From contig NC_052351.1 of the NCBI RefSeq assembly GCF_009727055.1, positions 55,093,451-55,157,450 of the forward strand: a DNA stretch of 64,000 bases, written 5' to 3'. The notes below the pieces were generated by a model that made no database searches, was not told where the DNA came from, and saw nothing but the letters and a program-made list of their open reading frames with translations. Origin of the DNA: Benincasa hispida (Eukaryota > Streptophyta > Magnoliopsida > Cucurbitales > Cucurbitaceae). This document shows positions 11,779 through 22,401 of this stretch, piece after piece; the stretch's first letter is position 1; each line of letters starts with the position of its first letter. The position numbers and the translations under genes are program-made.

Positions 11779-12474
11779 CGACAGTTTTTTAAGGCAAAAA
11801 GTGTGATCCGATTTCTGATTTTTGGCAGCCCCCACACAATTTTCTCCTCTTTTCTTCACCTTTCCTCTGTAACTCTTCATTCTTAGACAAATTTGATGAT
11901 TGTAAACCTTATCTTGGATCGATTTTGTGGCTAAGGTATGTAGCTAGATTAGGTCTAGGTAAAATCGATGGATCTATTGTGAGGATTTTGATTTATATCT
12001 ATGTTTCTCTTTGATTTGTTGTGGATCTTGAATGTATTTAAATTTCTATGCTTAGATTTATGATTGGATTGATCACCTATCATATCTTTTTTGTTAGGCT
12101 AGAGATGAATGCATCGTTGTGTATGAATCACATTAGGGAAAAAAATACTAAATTGACTAGAGCAATTATTTTTGTGGCATTGCATTTTATTCAAGAATAC
12201 AATCGATTAGTATCTAGGTCTTTTTCCATTTATTGTCTGTCTTAGTGATAACTTGCTAAATGTCTATAGACTAATTGAGTCGTAAATAGGATAAATGTAA
12301 GATTTCTATGGGCGTTGGAATCCAAATTACCTTAGTAATCCTATGATCAATCTAACATTAGGTGGATCCTAAGTTCTCAGCTAGGGGTTTCATTACTTTT
12401 CCTGCACTTCTACTTTCTTGCACTTTAATTTTCCGCAATCTACATTCTCACTTCCTTTCAATCCAAAACACAAC

Positions 12475-14482
12475 TGGTAACGAAAAATTGGGAACGCGAT
12501 ATTGCGCGATGCATGTCTTAGGTTATGCGTTGGCTCTCATGCGTTGGTGGTCATGCGTTGGAATGAAATATATGCGTTGATCTCATATGCAATTACCATG
12601 CATTCTTGTCACAAGTTTTCTTGCACTCTCGCCAAGTATAACAAGAACGTAAGTTTCTCGGATGATCCGAGGTCTAAGGCAGGGACTTATAGCTAAATGG
12701 TATGCGGTGTAATGTATGCAGCGAATGAATAAAAGAATGACGAGGGTGATAAGCTAAGCACTACTCCTACTTCTATCTAACAGAAAATGCATTGGAAGTA
12801 TGACTGAGAGGTAGAGACATGGCAACTGTTAAAGTGTAGTAAAATGCATGGAAGAATAGATGAAAAGGTGGGGTGTCTTCACTGCAACACTAAGCTTGAC
12901 CGCAAGGGCAACCCCAGCCAATGCAAGCTATGCGATCATGCTATACACACTTGTCATAGACGCATGCAATGTATATGCGATAGTGTCTAGAAGCCTATTT
13001 CTAAGCCTCCATATTCCCGCTCACGTGCTCTCACACATAAGCGAGATGACCGCATACCACCATATCCTACTTAAAGGGTGCATGCACTGTGTAGTAGCAA
13101 ATAGAGCTTATTCCTAAGTTCCCCATTCTTGCTTATGGATCCAATTCGCTCTCCCAAGACTTAGATTTGGTTTTTAGACTACTCTCCCAAGTATGCCTAA
13201 ATGATGAATGATGCGCTCATAAGACAAGGTAATCGCATAAATCTAACTGACGTAACATTATTCCTATCCCTAGTGAACACTTACTTACATTGCTTAATGC
13301 GTTCAACTACTTACCCTCCCGGGCAGTCGGTTGCTGATGATTCTACTCATAGACAAGCATCGTGTCTGCTTATAAACAAGCATTGCTACAGCTTCACACT
13401 AAGCAAATAAGGTTTTCTCACAACACTCGCGCAACGCACACCTCCCAGTGGTTTGCTACATGCTTCATATTCCTATGTCGCATGATTAAGTATGTGATAC
13501 TCTAACAATATTACTTAGTGATGCAATGAAAGTAAGGGATACTAAGTAAATGAAGATGGAGATGGAATCGAAGGAAATATAGAAATGCATTGATCACAAA
13601 ATGTATTAATTCCTTAAAACAAAATATAATACAATACAAAGAAAGAAGAGAAATGGAGGGCCAGCTGAAAGCAATGTCTTGCTTTCAGCAGATGTGTGTC
13701 AAGGCTACAGGTGGTGCCATGGATGGGCGGTGGAGTAGACTCTCTCGAGCTCTAACTCCAGCGAAGGCTCCGATCGTCACTCGAAATGGATGAAGGAGAT
13801 GAAGAACTCTCAAAGCTATCTTCTCACGCTTTCGTCTGGATCACAAGGATCCACCGCGAAGGTAGAAACTTGGATAATTTGAAATTCTGCTCCATGGCTT
13901 CTATTTATAAAGCTTGATCATCGACAACATTAATGGACCTACTCTGAATCTGACACTCACGGCATGATGGTCCTTTTCTGAATCTCTGCTGCTAACGGTG
14001 TGGTAGTGGAAATGTCAACGTCATCTTTTGATACTCCCAAGGTATGCGTTCATGTTTGCATTCCACCAACCTTGCGTTCATCCCTCTATTATTGTTATTA
14101 TTCTGTAGCCACAATCTTCTCTGCGATGACCACATTCGCTTGATGGCCGCAACTTCTATGCGATGGATGCATGCGGTTAATGCCACAACATCCATGCGTC
14201 GAACGTATGTGCTCGCCTTTGCGATGGAGAGATTCCCGCGCATGCGGTCGTCTTTCCGATAGCCAGGCTTCTGTGTATACGACCGCTTCCTACGTTAGCT
14301 ACAAAGATAGACAATTGAATACATAATAACGCATAATAGTGAGTTAGCCGAGATTCTTAATGCCAATAGGTGCAAACTCGTTTTCTCATGAATTCCTAAC
14401 ATATTTGCCACATATTCTACTTAACAGCCCTCATAATTCTAAATAAAAGGCCTATAATGACGTGCATTTCTGCCCGTCATCA
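12475..14482 (-). mobile_element. Solo LTR, Athila type, target duplication ACAAC
   Basis: On the plus strand it begins TGGTAACG and ends CCCGTCATCA, flanked by ACAAC at 12470-12474 and 14483-14487. In sense the LTR starts TGATGACGGGCAGAAATG, a 10-bp hairpin with one mismatch and a GAAA loop. The second hairpin CTCGG/CCGAG is at 12657-12671. A minus-strand TATA-like site lies at 13902-13910. The uninterrupted target is present in this window near 7020-7060. Length 2008 bp. Confidence 0.92.
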
Positions 14483-14731
14483 ACAACCCCCCCCCCCATT
14501 TTTACTGCTTTACATATATCGATTTAACTTAGAGAAGTTCTATAATAGGTTCTCAGTGGTTCAACCACGGACTTGCTGCTTATGCTACTCAGTAGTATAA
14601 AAGGCACCCTTTTCTTTGAATTTCCACTCTTTCTTGCAAGTTTCGATGGATTAAATTTTATTTGATTATCGGAGAGTGGTTTAGATGACCATTCTACGAT
14701 TTGATCAATCTTCTTCGAGTATATGAGGTAT

Positions 14732-14824
14732 GAGAGGAATTTAATAGATCTTCTCACCAAAGGCCTAACACGGAGAGTAATTTTAGAATCTTCAAAAAGT
14801 ATGAGACTTAAACCCTTATTGTGA
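14732..14824 (+). pseudogene. pol: C-terminal tail of a Ty1/copia RNase H
   Basis: Frame 14732-14824 encodes a peptide with NLIDLLTKGL followed by SKSMRLKPLL and a stop. This is the usual end of copia polyproteins (N-x-A-D-x-L-T-K-x-L then S-x-x-M-G-L-K). Upstream the frame is broken, with a stop just before 14732, and the B2 LTR ends at 14707, so only this tail remains. The following bases to 14888 are non-coding and hold nothing I can name. Confidence 0.65.
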
Positions 14825-14888
14825 TCCATAGCTCTTTTATTTGGGTGGTCCATTGTGATAAACTTGATGGATAGTTTGGAAATTCATC

Positions 14889-16709
14889 TGGTGCGTTATT
14901 TTATGCGATGAAATAATGGTGTGGTATGCGTTGGTGGAAAATGCGTTGTGCAAACAAGTTTTCTCAGTAGGATCCAAGTATAAATCCTACTGAGTTTCCT
15001 GGTAAACCCAGGGTCAAACTCAGGGACTAAGAAAAACAATATGCGGTAGTAATTTTTAGATCACTTTGTGGTAACAATAAATCAAAGAGTTGGTTGGTTT
15101 GTTGTCTACAGTATAAAATGTATGAGGCAGAGTTAAGAAAAGAGTTAATATTACGGAAGACGCGATGAATATGCGGGGGAACGGGTTGAGAAGGGGTTTA
15201 GCTAACACTTCCTAGGATTGCATTCATATTATGCGGTCATGCTACATGCATACAACAACAAATCATCTTTCAATGCAAATGCTATGGCTTCAAGTTTTAG
15301 AACGCGCGATATATGCGATGATGTCTATAGGACTTACACATAAGCCTTTATTCTTATCTATGCAATGACAATGGACACACACACATACAAGGCGACCACA
15401 TAATACCATAACCTATCTCTAGGGTGCATGCGATGCATGTTGACAAACAGAGCTTATCTCTAAGTCTCTATCTCTTGCTTATGCAGATCTAATCTTTCTC
15501 TCTCGAGTCTAGATTCTAACCTAGCTCTCTCAAGTCTTAGGTTCTTTCTTTAGACTCTCTCTCGAGTAGCTCTAAAGGGTGTTGGGTACAACATAAGACA
15601 AGATGATTGCATGCAATGAAGATCCTAGGTCATGTTAGCTAAGTTCTTCTCAACCCATTCGATAGATTTAGCTACTCATGCGTGCTTTAAAGAGAGTGAA
15701 CAGATGTAGATAAGTAAGTTCCATTTTATAGATATATAATCAAAATATAGAATGACAATGCGGAATAAGAATAAAGAGCCTGGTAGCAATTTCTTGCTAC
15801 CCAAGGCTTTTACATTGTTCTTCTCTACTCTGCTCAAAAGATAATCTTTCTCTCGCAAGAGTCGATCCTCTCTCTTTTTTTCCACGCCTCCTGGGTTCTC
15901 TCTCGAGCTAACCAGGGCAATCTTCCGGCTTCTCTTCCCTTCTCTCGCTCCGCCTTCTAAGTATAAAAAAACTAAGAATAAGGCTACTTCTATCTATCGA
16001 GAAAGTTATCGAACTGAACGAACTCCTTCACTGAAGGTGGCCTTTGGTATTTATAGAGCTTTGGGGTGAAAGGCTTCTTCTCTCTTATGATTGCACTGAT
16101 GAGATGGCATTAATTCTCTATCTAATGCGCCGAATATTTTTCACCGAAAAGTTGAGTGTACTTGCTATAGTAGATCGTTAACGGCTTGTCAACTTAATTC
16201 GAAATCGACCGTCATCAGCTTTCTATCCCATCGTGATTTATTACGCTTTTCATCAGATGCACCCACCATGATGCGCCGGCTCTTTGCGATAACTTTCTTG
16301 AGNNNNNNNNNNNNNNNNNNNNNTCTCTCGCTCCGCCTTCTAAGTATAAAAAAACTATCCCATCGTGATTTATTACGCTTTTCATCAGATGCACCCACCA
16401 TGATGCGCCGGCTCTTTGCGATAACTTTCTTGAGCAAATATTCGCAAGCGCAAATGATCGCATAGCCTTGCGTCAACGCAATCTCTTAATGCGCTCGGAC
16501 GTTAATTTCTTTGGATCGCATTTCTGCCTTGCGTCAACGCATTTTCTGCACAAAAATACATAAGTTAGCTGTTTTAATGCGATGGATGCATGCGATCACA
16601 ATGTTGTGAACTTAATGCTTTTGGACGCAATATTGTATATTTTTATCAATGCAATCCTGCATTGTTTTATAACTTTGGCTGTAATAACGTGCATTTCTAC
16701 CCGTTATCA
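14889..16709 (-). repeat. 3' LTR of the 14.9-27.9 kb Athila element
   Basis: On the plus strand it begins TGGTGCGTTATTTTATGCG and ends CCGTTATCA. It matches 26218-27921 throughout. In sense it opens with the GAAA-capped hairpin. A sense TATA (plus strand TATTTATAG, 16048-16056) and the CCTGG/CCAGG hairpin (14998-15012) are visible. It contains a 21-N gap and a flanking artefactual duplication. Confidence 0.9.
16223..16434. other. Assembly gap with duplicated flanks
   Basis: Twenty-one N at 16303-16323. The 80 bases before the gap (16223-16302) are repeated at 16355-16434, and 16324-16356 repeats 15941-15973. The sister LTR near 27560-27650 has the segment once, so this is most likely a misassembly and not biology. 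Confidence 0.9.
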
Positions 16710-16725
16710 CACCCCCAAATTTAAA
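16710..16725 (-). other. Polypurine tract
   Basis: In sense AAATTTGGGGGTG abuts the 3' LTR start TGATAACGGG, preceded by GAGGACAACATTG. Confidence 0.85.
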
Positions 16726-17051
16726 CAATGTTGTCCTCAAGCATAAGCTAAGGATTTCCTTTAGAAAGTCGATTGCCTTCTCTTTCCTAGATTTCTCAAG
16801 GATACCTTATTCAAATCCTATACACCAAAATCTACTTAATTCTCATCCATGTCTCTTCTTACAATATTTCTAAAATTTAGGGACTGCAATTTTAACCTTC
16901 AAAAAGACTTTACTAGATTCCAGGGCATCGCATGATTTATTTCATAAAAAAAACATTTTTACTAGGGTGTTTTCAAATGATTTTTATCCTTGCGTATTTT
17001 AGACATATAATAAATTTTTTTCTATGACCTTTTGCTAATCCAAGTGCCTAG

Positions 17052-17231
17052 CCTTCATTTTGGCTTGTCCCCACGTGTGTCATGCGGACATCCAACTACG
17101 AGCAAGGCGCTCTTTCTCAGTCTAAACTCATGCCTATTTGGCAGCAAAGTTGCGATCATTTATTTATGTGTTGATCACAATTCCTACCTTCGTTTTGGAT
17201 TACCCCCATGTATGTCATGCAGACATCCAAC
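17052..17231 (-). repeat. Twin 45-nt conserved motifs
   Basis: Copies at 17052-17096 and 17187-17231, start-to-start 135 bases. In sense each begins GTTGGATGTCYGCATGACA and ends with a CCAAAAYGAAGG block. The antisense strand is open through both and would encode two copies of a FGLxPxxSCxHPTTS peptide. Confidence 0.75.
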
Positions 17232-17310
17232 TACAAGTAGGATCCGATCGCAACGTTATGAATTCTTTTTTTATAAGGATAAAAATAGCAAGGTCGAAAA
17301 ATGAATACCA

Positions 17311-17323
17311 CACCCCCAAATTT
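17311..17323 (-). other. Internal PPT-like tract
   Basis: Sense AAATTTGGGGGTG, identical to the terminal tract and preceded by a GAGGACATTACC block, about 600 bases upstream of the LTR. Another, AAATTTGGGGGGT, lies at 17671-17683. Confidence 0.65.
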
Positions 17324-17693
17324 AAAATGCGGTAATGTCCTCATTGCTAAAAGATTGAAAGAAGTTATGTGATACTCTTAAGAAGTCTCGTAAAGGGTCA
17401 GTTTGAAAGAAAACTAGTAGACCATTAACTTCTAGAAATATTTCATGAGGTGACTGTCCTACAATTAAGTTGACTCTAGTATATACGTAAAAATAGAAGC
17501 ATGTGTTTCATCATTGAAATCATAATTGGCAAAGAGAAATCATGCGGTGACTTACTAAATTGATCGATGTTAAATGATTGCACCAACCAAAGAGGATGCA
17601 GTGATCAAATTTTCAAAATTAAAATGCGATGCAATAGTGCAAAATTTGGAATAAAGTCAAGGAAAGATACACCCCCCAAATTTGTGTTGTCGC

Positions 17694-19375
17694 TGATAAC
17701 GGGCAAAATTGCACGTTATTACAGTGCTAAATTATTAAACAATGCAGGTTTGCGTTGATAAAATATATAAGATTGTGTCCAAAAAGCATTAAGTTTGTAA
17801 CATTGCAGTCGCATGCGTTCTTCACATAAAAACAGTTAACTTTTGTATTTTTGTGCAGAATATATATTGATGCAAAGTGTAAAATACGATCACAAGAAAT
17901 CAACCATCAAACGCAACGTTACAGCAAGGCCTTGCGGTGATTTATGCTCGAAAACATCTGCTCAAGAAGGATTGCCGCATAGAGCTGGCACAACTTGGTG
18001 GGCGCATCTAGGTGAAAAATATAATTAATCACAATGGGACAGAAAGTTGATGACGGTCGAGTCCGAATTAAGTTGACAAGCCGCTAATGATGTACTGTAG
18101 CAAGTACACTCAACTTTTCGGTGACAAATATTTGACGCATCAGACAGAGAATTAAAGTCATCCCATCAGTGCGATCATAAGAGAGAAGACGCTTTTCACC
18201 TCGAAGCTCTATAAATAGTGAAGGCAACCTTTAGAAAAAGAGTTCGGATAGTTAGAGAATTTTCCCTTAGATAGAATAGCCTTGTTCTTAGTTTTTCTTT
18301 TATTTAAGGCAGAAGGGAGAGAAGCGAGATTGTGCCGAGAGATCATTCCGGTGAATTTGGAAGAGTGCCAGAAGCGTCAAGATCAAAGAGAGGGCCAGCT
18401 CCTGCGAAAGTAGGAATATCTTTTAAACAGAATAGAGTTGACAGTGTAAAAGCCTTGGGAAGCAAGGGATTGCTACCAGGCTCCCTATCCTTATCTTCCA
18501 TCGTTATTTTGTACTTAAACATATCTATAGAAATGGAATTTACTTCTTTATATCTATTCATTCTCTGTTTATTGCACATGAATAGCTAAATCTATCGAAT
18601 GGGTTGAGAAGCACTTAGCTAGCATAACTGGGGATCTTCACTCTAAGTGATTATCTTGTATTATGTATGCATCATTCGTCCATTAGGGATACTCGGGAGG
18701 GTAGTCTAAGGACAAAATCTAGGCTTGGAAAAGTCAGGATAGAATCTAGGCTCGGGAAAGTCACAGATCAGAATGCATAATCAAGAGATAGGGGATTAGG
18801 AATAAGCACTGTTTGCTATTAACGCATCGCATGCATCCTAGAGATAGGATATGATTGTATGCGGTCACCTTGTCTTTGTATGCATCTTGCATCATCGCAT
18901 AGGAAAAGATTAGAGACTTAGGAATAAGCTCTATGGACATTATTGCATTCAACACATACGTCCTAGAACTAAGAGCACTGCATTTGCATTGGAAAATGAT
19001 TTGTTGTCGCATGAGTGTAGCATGATCGTATAGTTTGATGCATTCCCGGGAAACGCTAGCTAAAGACCTTCTCAACCTATTCCACCGCATACTCAGTGCA
19101 TCTACTGTATAATCGATCTTTTCTCAAATCTGTCGCATACATTTATTTTATACCGCAAACAACAACTCAAACAACTATTTGATTTACTACTTACCGCAAA
19201 GTCTTCTGAAAAATTATCATCGCATACCATTTTCCCTAGTCCCTGAGTTCGACTCTGGACTTACCAGGAAATTCAGCAGGGTTTATACTTGGATTCCACT
19301 AAGATAACTTGTTGTTCAACGCATTTCCATCACCTCATTCCCTTCCATAATTTCATCACATAAAATAACGCATCA
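17694..19375 (+). mobile_element. Inverted Athila-type LTR inside the minus-strand element
   Basis: Begins TGATAACGGGCAAAATTGC (hairpin 17696-17704 with 17711-17719, 8 of 9 pairs) and ends ATAACGCATCA. TATA-like CTATAAATA at 18209. The 3' hairpin CTGG/CCAG at 19255-19267 follows GTTCGA (19247). It is homologous to the host element's LTRs but in opposite orientation. Flanks GTCGC and AAAGT do not match, so the right side was probably lost when it became joined to the next LTR. Confidence 0.8.
18209..18217 (+). promoter_or_regulatory. TATA-like element in the inverted LTR
   Basis: CTATAAATA, about 515 bases after the LTR start, in the same relative place as the sites in the sister LTRs. Confidence 0.5.
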
Positions 19376-19529
19376 AAAGTTCAAACTTGGAAAATGGCCA
19401 AAACTTGGAAAACATTTAAATTATCCAAAAAGGTGACCAAAAGTTCAAACGCCTATGAAGGGCTTAAACATGTTGGACGTAAGAATGCATGGAGGATGGA
19501 AGCAAGAAGACTTGGAAAATGGCTAAGGG

Positions 19530-20050
19530 TTGCATACAACCAATGCAAAGGCATACATGAGCCATGCGGACACGGGCAGAAAGCATGCGTCGAGTGAGCA
19601 TGCTAGGTGCGCAGGCCATGCATTGAAGCCAAGCACACAGGCCATGCACCAAGCGCGTAGCCCATGCATCAAGGACAAGCGCACAGACCGTGCGTCAAGC
19701 GCGCAGTCCATGCGTCGATGGTGTATGTCGAGCGCCCTGCCTATGTATCGAACAGGCAAGCCAGGCAAGCCATCCTATGCGTCGAACACTGTCAAGTCTG
19801 CCGAGCAGCCATGCGCAATGCCTTATGCAAAGAGCACGCCTATGCAGCGAGGCACGCCACGCGGCCGAGCGTGCCTATGTGACCGAGCGCGCTTATTCGG
19901 CAAGTGCGCAAACGCCTAGGCAGCACGCCCATGCGTCGATGGTCAGCACCATGCATCCATGCTTAGTAGGCTGAGCAAGCACACCTAGCAAGCCATTCGT
20001 CGAAGGTAGCGGGACCCTATGCGTTGGTGATGGCCGACTCATGCGATGGC
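19530..20050 (+). repeat. Degenerate ATGCGTCGAGCGCG-type minisatellite
   Basis: Repeated words of the form CCATGCGTC-(G/A)A-GCGCGCAG recur irregularly every 20 to 30 bases. The overlapping open frames across it follow from the repeat and are not supported as genes. It lies in the presumed U3 of the second LTR family. Confidence 0.65.
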
Positions 20051-20450
20051 TAAGTGGGACTTTGATGAAGAAAGGTGAGTTTGCTATGCATTAAGGATAA
20101 AAGGTAAGGCTAATTGGTGGAAAACTTCAAGGGAAGATGCCAATGGTATACAAGCATAAGTCTTAAACAATTTAAATAGAGAAATATGTTAAGTATTTAA
20201 GTGATTTAGTGGCAAAAAGAGGATCACACAAAGTTCTAGCAGGAGGTGGACAAAGGAGATTTATTGCAATGGAAGTCTTATCACCCCATGCAGGAGGTGG
20301 GTGAAGGAGATTTTCATGCAAAAAAGGAGATTTTTGGCTGGCATGCTAAGATGAGAATAGCTTAAGGCTAGGCTAAGTAGACTAAGTGTTGGTAGCTCTA
20401 AAGTGAGACAAATGGGAGTTGAGTTTGTCACAAGGGGTGAGTTTGGATGG

Positions 20451-20459
20451 CTATAAATA
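20451..20459 (+). promoter_or_regulatory. TATA-like element of the second LTR family
   Basis: CTATAAATA followed by GAGGGGTTGGGC, a typical plant LTR core promoter context. Confidence 0.5.
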
Positions 20460-21227
20460 GAGGGGTTGGGCAAGAGTAATTTATTCATACCATCACCTAA
20501 ATTCTTGTGTTGAGAGCATATTTAGAGAGTTACGTTTGAGTTATTAGGCTGCCAAATTTGATTGGAGATCAAAAGAAACAAAGGTTGCGTTTGGTGAGGC
20601 ATTGAGTCAGTCGGACGCACAGCCAGCCCACACCCTACGCGCATGTCTTGCAGCACTGCGTCCGCCCATCCGCGCGCCTCGCTCGACGCATCCCGCGCGC
20701 TAGCCCAGCGTAGCTGCCCCCCCCCCCCCCGCGACGTATCACGCCCAGCGCAGCAGCCCCACTGTGCAACACAACGCACGCCTAAATGCACCAGCCCCCT
20801 GTGCAGCACAGCATGCCCACCCTGCCTACTGCTCAACATCCAACTGCCTACCATGGTCCAAATAACCTCTAAATAGGCTAATTTTGGGATTTTGGCTAAC
20901 TTGGAGTAGGGTAAGCTGGTATTTTCATTATATAATGGTATTTTGGCTATTTTGACATTTTGTATTGATATAACAAGTATAAATTGAGGAATTTCCATTG
21001 ATATGGAGGAATTCTCAGGAAGGTATTCTCAAGGTGATTTTAGTGGAAAAACTTGCTTGCGGTGAGTGTTTACGTAGTTTTATGCATTGATATGAGGATA
21101 AATGCATATGTAAGTGCAAAATGCAGGCTTATGATGTTATGTTGTTACCATGATATTGTTTGTGGAATTTCTATGGAAACTGAGATTATACCCGGACTAC
21201 ATAAGTTAGCATGCTTAATAAAAGGTG

Positions 21228-21358
21228 CTTGACGGGAAAATATAGTCAGCCTCAGTCGGCGAAAAATAATAGTCAATGACGACCGACGGGAAATATACTC
21301 AAGTTACCTAAGCATGACTAGCGGGAAAGAATTGTCGATGTGCACATTGGCGGGAAAA
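21228..21358 (+). promoter_or_regulatory. Cluster of E2F-like GCGGGAAA sites
   Basis: GCGGGAAA occurs at 21321-21328 and 21350-21357, with ACGGGAAA variants upstream. The reverse complement TTTCCCGC matches the plant E2F consensus TTTSSCGC. The sister copy keeps the two perfect sites at 50577-50584 and 50606-50613, with decayed TGGGAAA and GGGGAAA sites upstream. Confidence 0.45.
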
Positions 21359-21881
21359 GTGGGTTATATGAAAGTTTCCATAAAAAGTTGTTGTGATTGA
21401 TAATGTGTCCATGATATGAACATGCCACGTATAGCATGGAACTGGAGAATGATAATTGAATGAATGTACAAATGATCATGCATAAATTATACTGGAATTG
21501 TGATTATGTGATTGACTTCCCAAAAATATGTTTTGCAAAGTGATTATTATTTTAAAAGCACCACTCACTGGGCTTAGTAGCTCACACTCTTCCAAATGTT
21601 TTCTTATATCCCCCCACCCCATGGTAGCAAAGCGGAGCGTTCAGGAAGGAGTCTACTAACCACCAACACACTAGGACTTGGTAAATTCTCAGGACACGGC
21701 TCGGATCATGTAATAAAGAATATAGGAAATTGAACTATGTGTATGAAAGTTAGATAAAGTGTTGTAAACATGTTGAAGTCTTTAATTGATAAGGGGGGAA
21801 ATGTTAAATTTAAATGTTATCTTGGAATACTACTGGTGTACCCTCACGCTCCCTTCCAAGTCTTGGGGACTAAGGCTAGGA

Positions 21882-22053
21882 ACTAAGGCGAGTCATGACA
21901 TTGTGATAATATGCATTAGTGAGCAGCATCCGGTACACACAGTCGCAGAATCTGGTCTGACCCCCTCTTATAAAGATTTGGCTCATCCCAATAATATGAT
22001 CTGTATTCATGTCTAAGCTGCCTATTTTGGTGGTCGATATAATCTTAAGCAAA
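21882..22053 (-). pseudogene. pol: Athila integrase N-terminal fragment
   Basis: In sense, sequence following RNase H encodes YYWDEPNLYKRG and then a stretch homologous to 52470-52580 in the array. It is cut at about 21882 by the second LTR family. The catalytic core and C-terminal part of integrase are absent from this element. Confidence 0.65.
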
Positions 22054-22395
22054 TTACTCGCAAACCAGATAATTTACCACATCTGTGTACCATGGAAATT
22101 CTTCAATCTGAAATAACTGCTCATCTGGGAACGTTGTGCTCACCTCTGACTGATTGCGGTCAACTTCTGGATTTTCTAATCTAGATAAATGATCCATAAG
22201 TTGGTTCTTCGTCCCCTTGTGATCAATTATTTCCATATCGAATTCCTGGAGGAGGAGAACCCATCTAATCAACCTCAGCTTCGCATCCTTCTTTGTCATC
22301 AAATATTTTATCTCTGAGTCATTAATGTGGATGAGTACTTTTGTTCCTAGCAAATATGCTCTGAATTTCTCCAACACAAATATTACCGAAAGCAA
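22054..22395 (-). pseudogene. pol: Athila RNase H fragment
   Basis: A 113-codon frame with EKFRAYLLGTKVLIHINDSE, then [20 protein letters not shown] and [10 protein letters not shown], the characteristic C-terminal half of gypsy RNase H leading into the integrase linker. A stop just upstream and further stops downstream disable it. Close homologue at 52080-52380 on the plus strand. Confidence 0.85.
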
Positions 22396-22401
22396 TTCTT
22401 T

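Larger units (their letters stand above)
6939..14707 (+). mobile_element. Athila-like element B2, plus strand, with two nested solo LTRs
   Basis: Order: truncated 5' LTR (6939-7233), PBS (7236), gag remnant (7384-7749), nested solo LTR (7924-9442), non-coding interior, PPT (11335) and a 3' LTR (11352-14707) split by a second solo LTR (12475-14482). Its LTRs and interior are related to element B. No RT or integrase is visible. Confidence 0.75.
11352..14707 (+). repeat. 3' LTR of B2, split by a solo LTR
   Basis: LTR parts are 11352-12474 and 14488-14707. It begins TGATAGCACC with a short AGCAC/GTGCT hairpin and ends ATTTGATCA. A TATA-like CTATAAATA lies at 11770. The last part matches the 5' LTR fragment 6939-7233. 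The two parts together are about 1.34 kb. Confidence 0.8.
16726..17693 (-). other. 3' UTR of the Athila element with extra PPT-like tracts
   Basis: Non-coding. It holds twin 45-nt motifs (17052-17096, 17187-17231) and two additional AAATTTGGGGGTG-type tracts in sense (17311-17323 and 17671-17683). The same layout recurs upstream of 54951. Confidence 0.7.
19376..21880 (+). repeat. Second LTR family (copy 1), left boundary uncertain
   Basis: The stretch 20777 to about 21875 matches 50033-51140 closely, including a GGGCTTAGTAGCTCACACTCTT block and a C-rich tract followed by GGTAGCAAAGCGG. The better copy ends GGGTGTGACA. A TATA-like CTATAAATA is at 20451. Layout resembles LTRs of Tekay/Del-type Ty3/gypsy elements, but no coding region is attached, so the family is tentative. 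The right end is truncated and joined to integrase sequence of the host element. The left part (19376-20560) has no second copy here. Confidence 0.6.

Noticed and set aside
16189..16476. Repeated short protein across the gap
   Set aside because: Created by the N-run and the duplicated assembly flanks.
17694..19375. Solo LTR with target duplication
   Set aside because: Flanking 5-mers GTCGC and AAAGT do not match, so a clean insertion cannot be claimed.
19530..19919. A 129-codon open frame and overlapping frames on both strands
   Set aside because: They follow from a degenerate CG-rich repeat. All frames are open there and no domain is visible.
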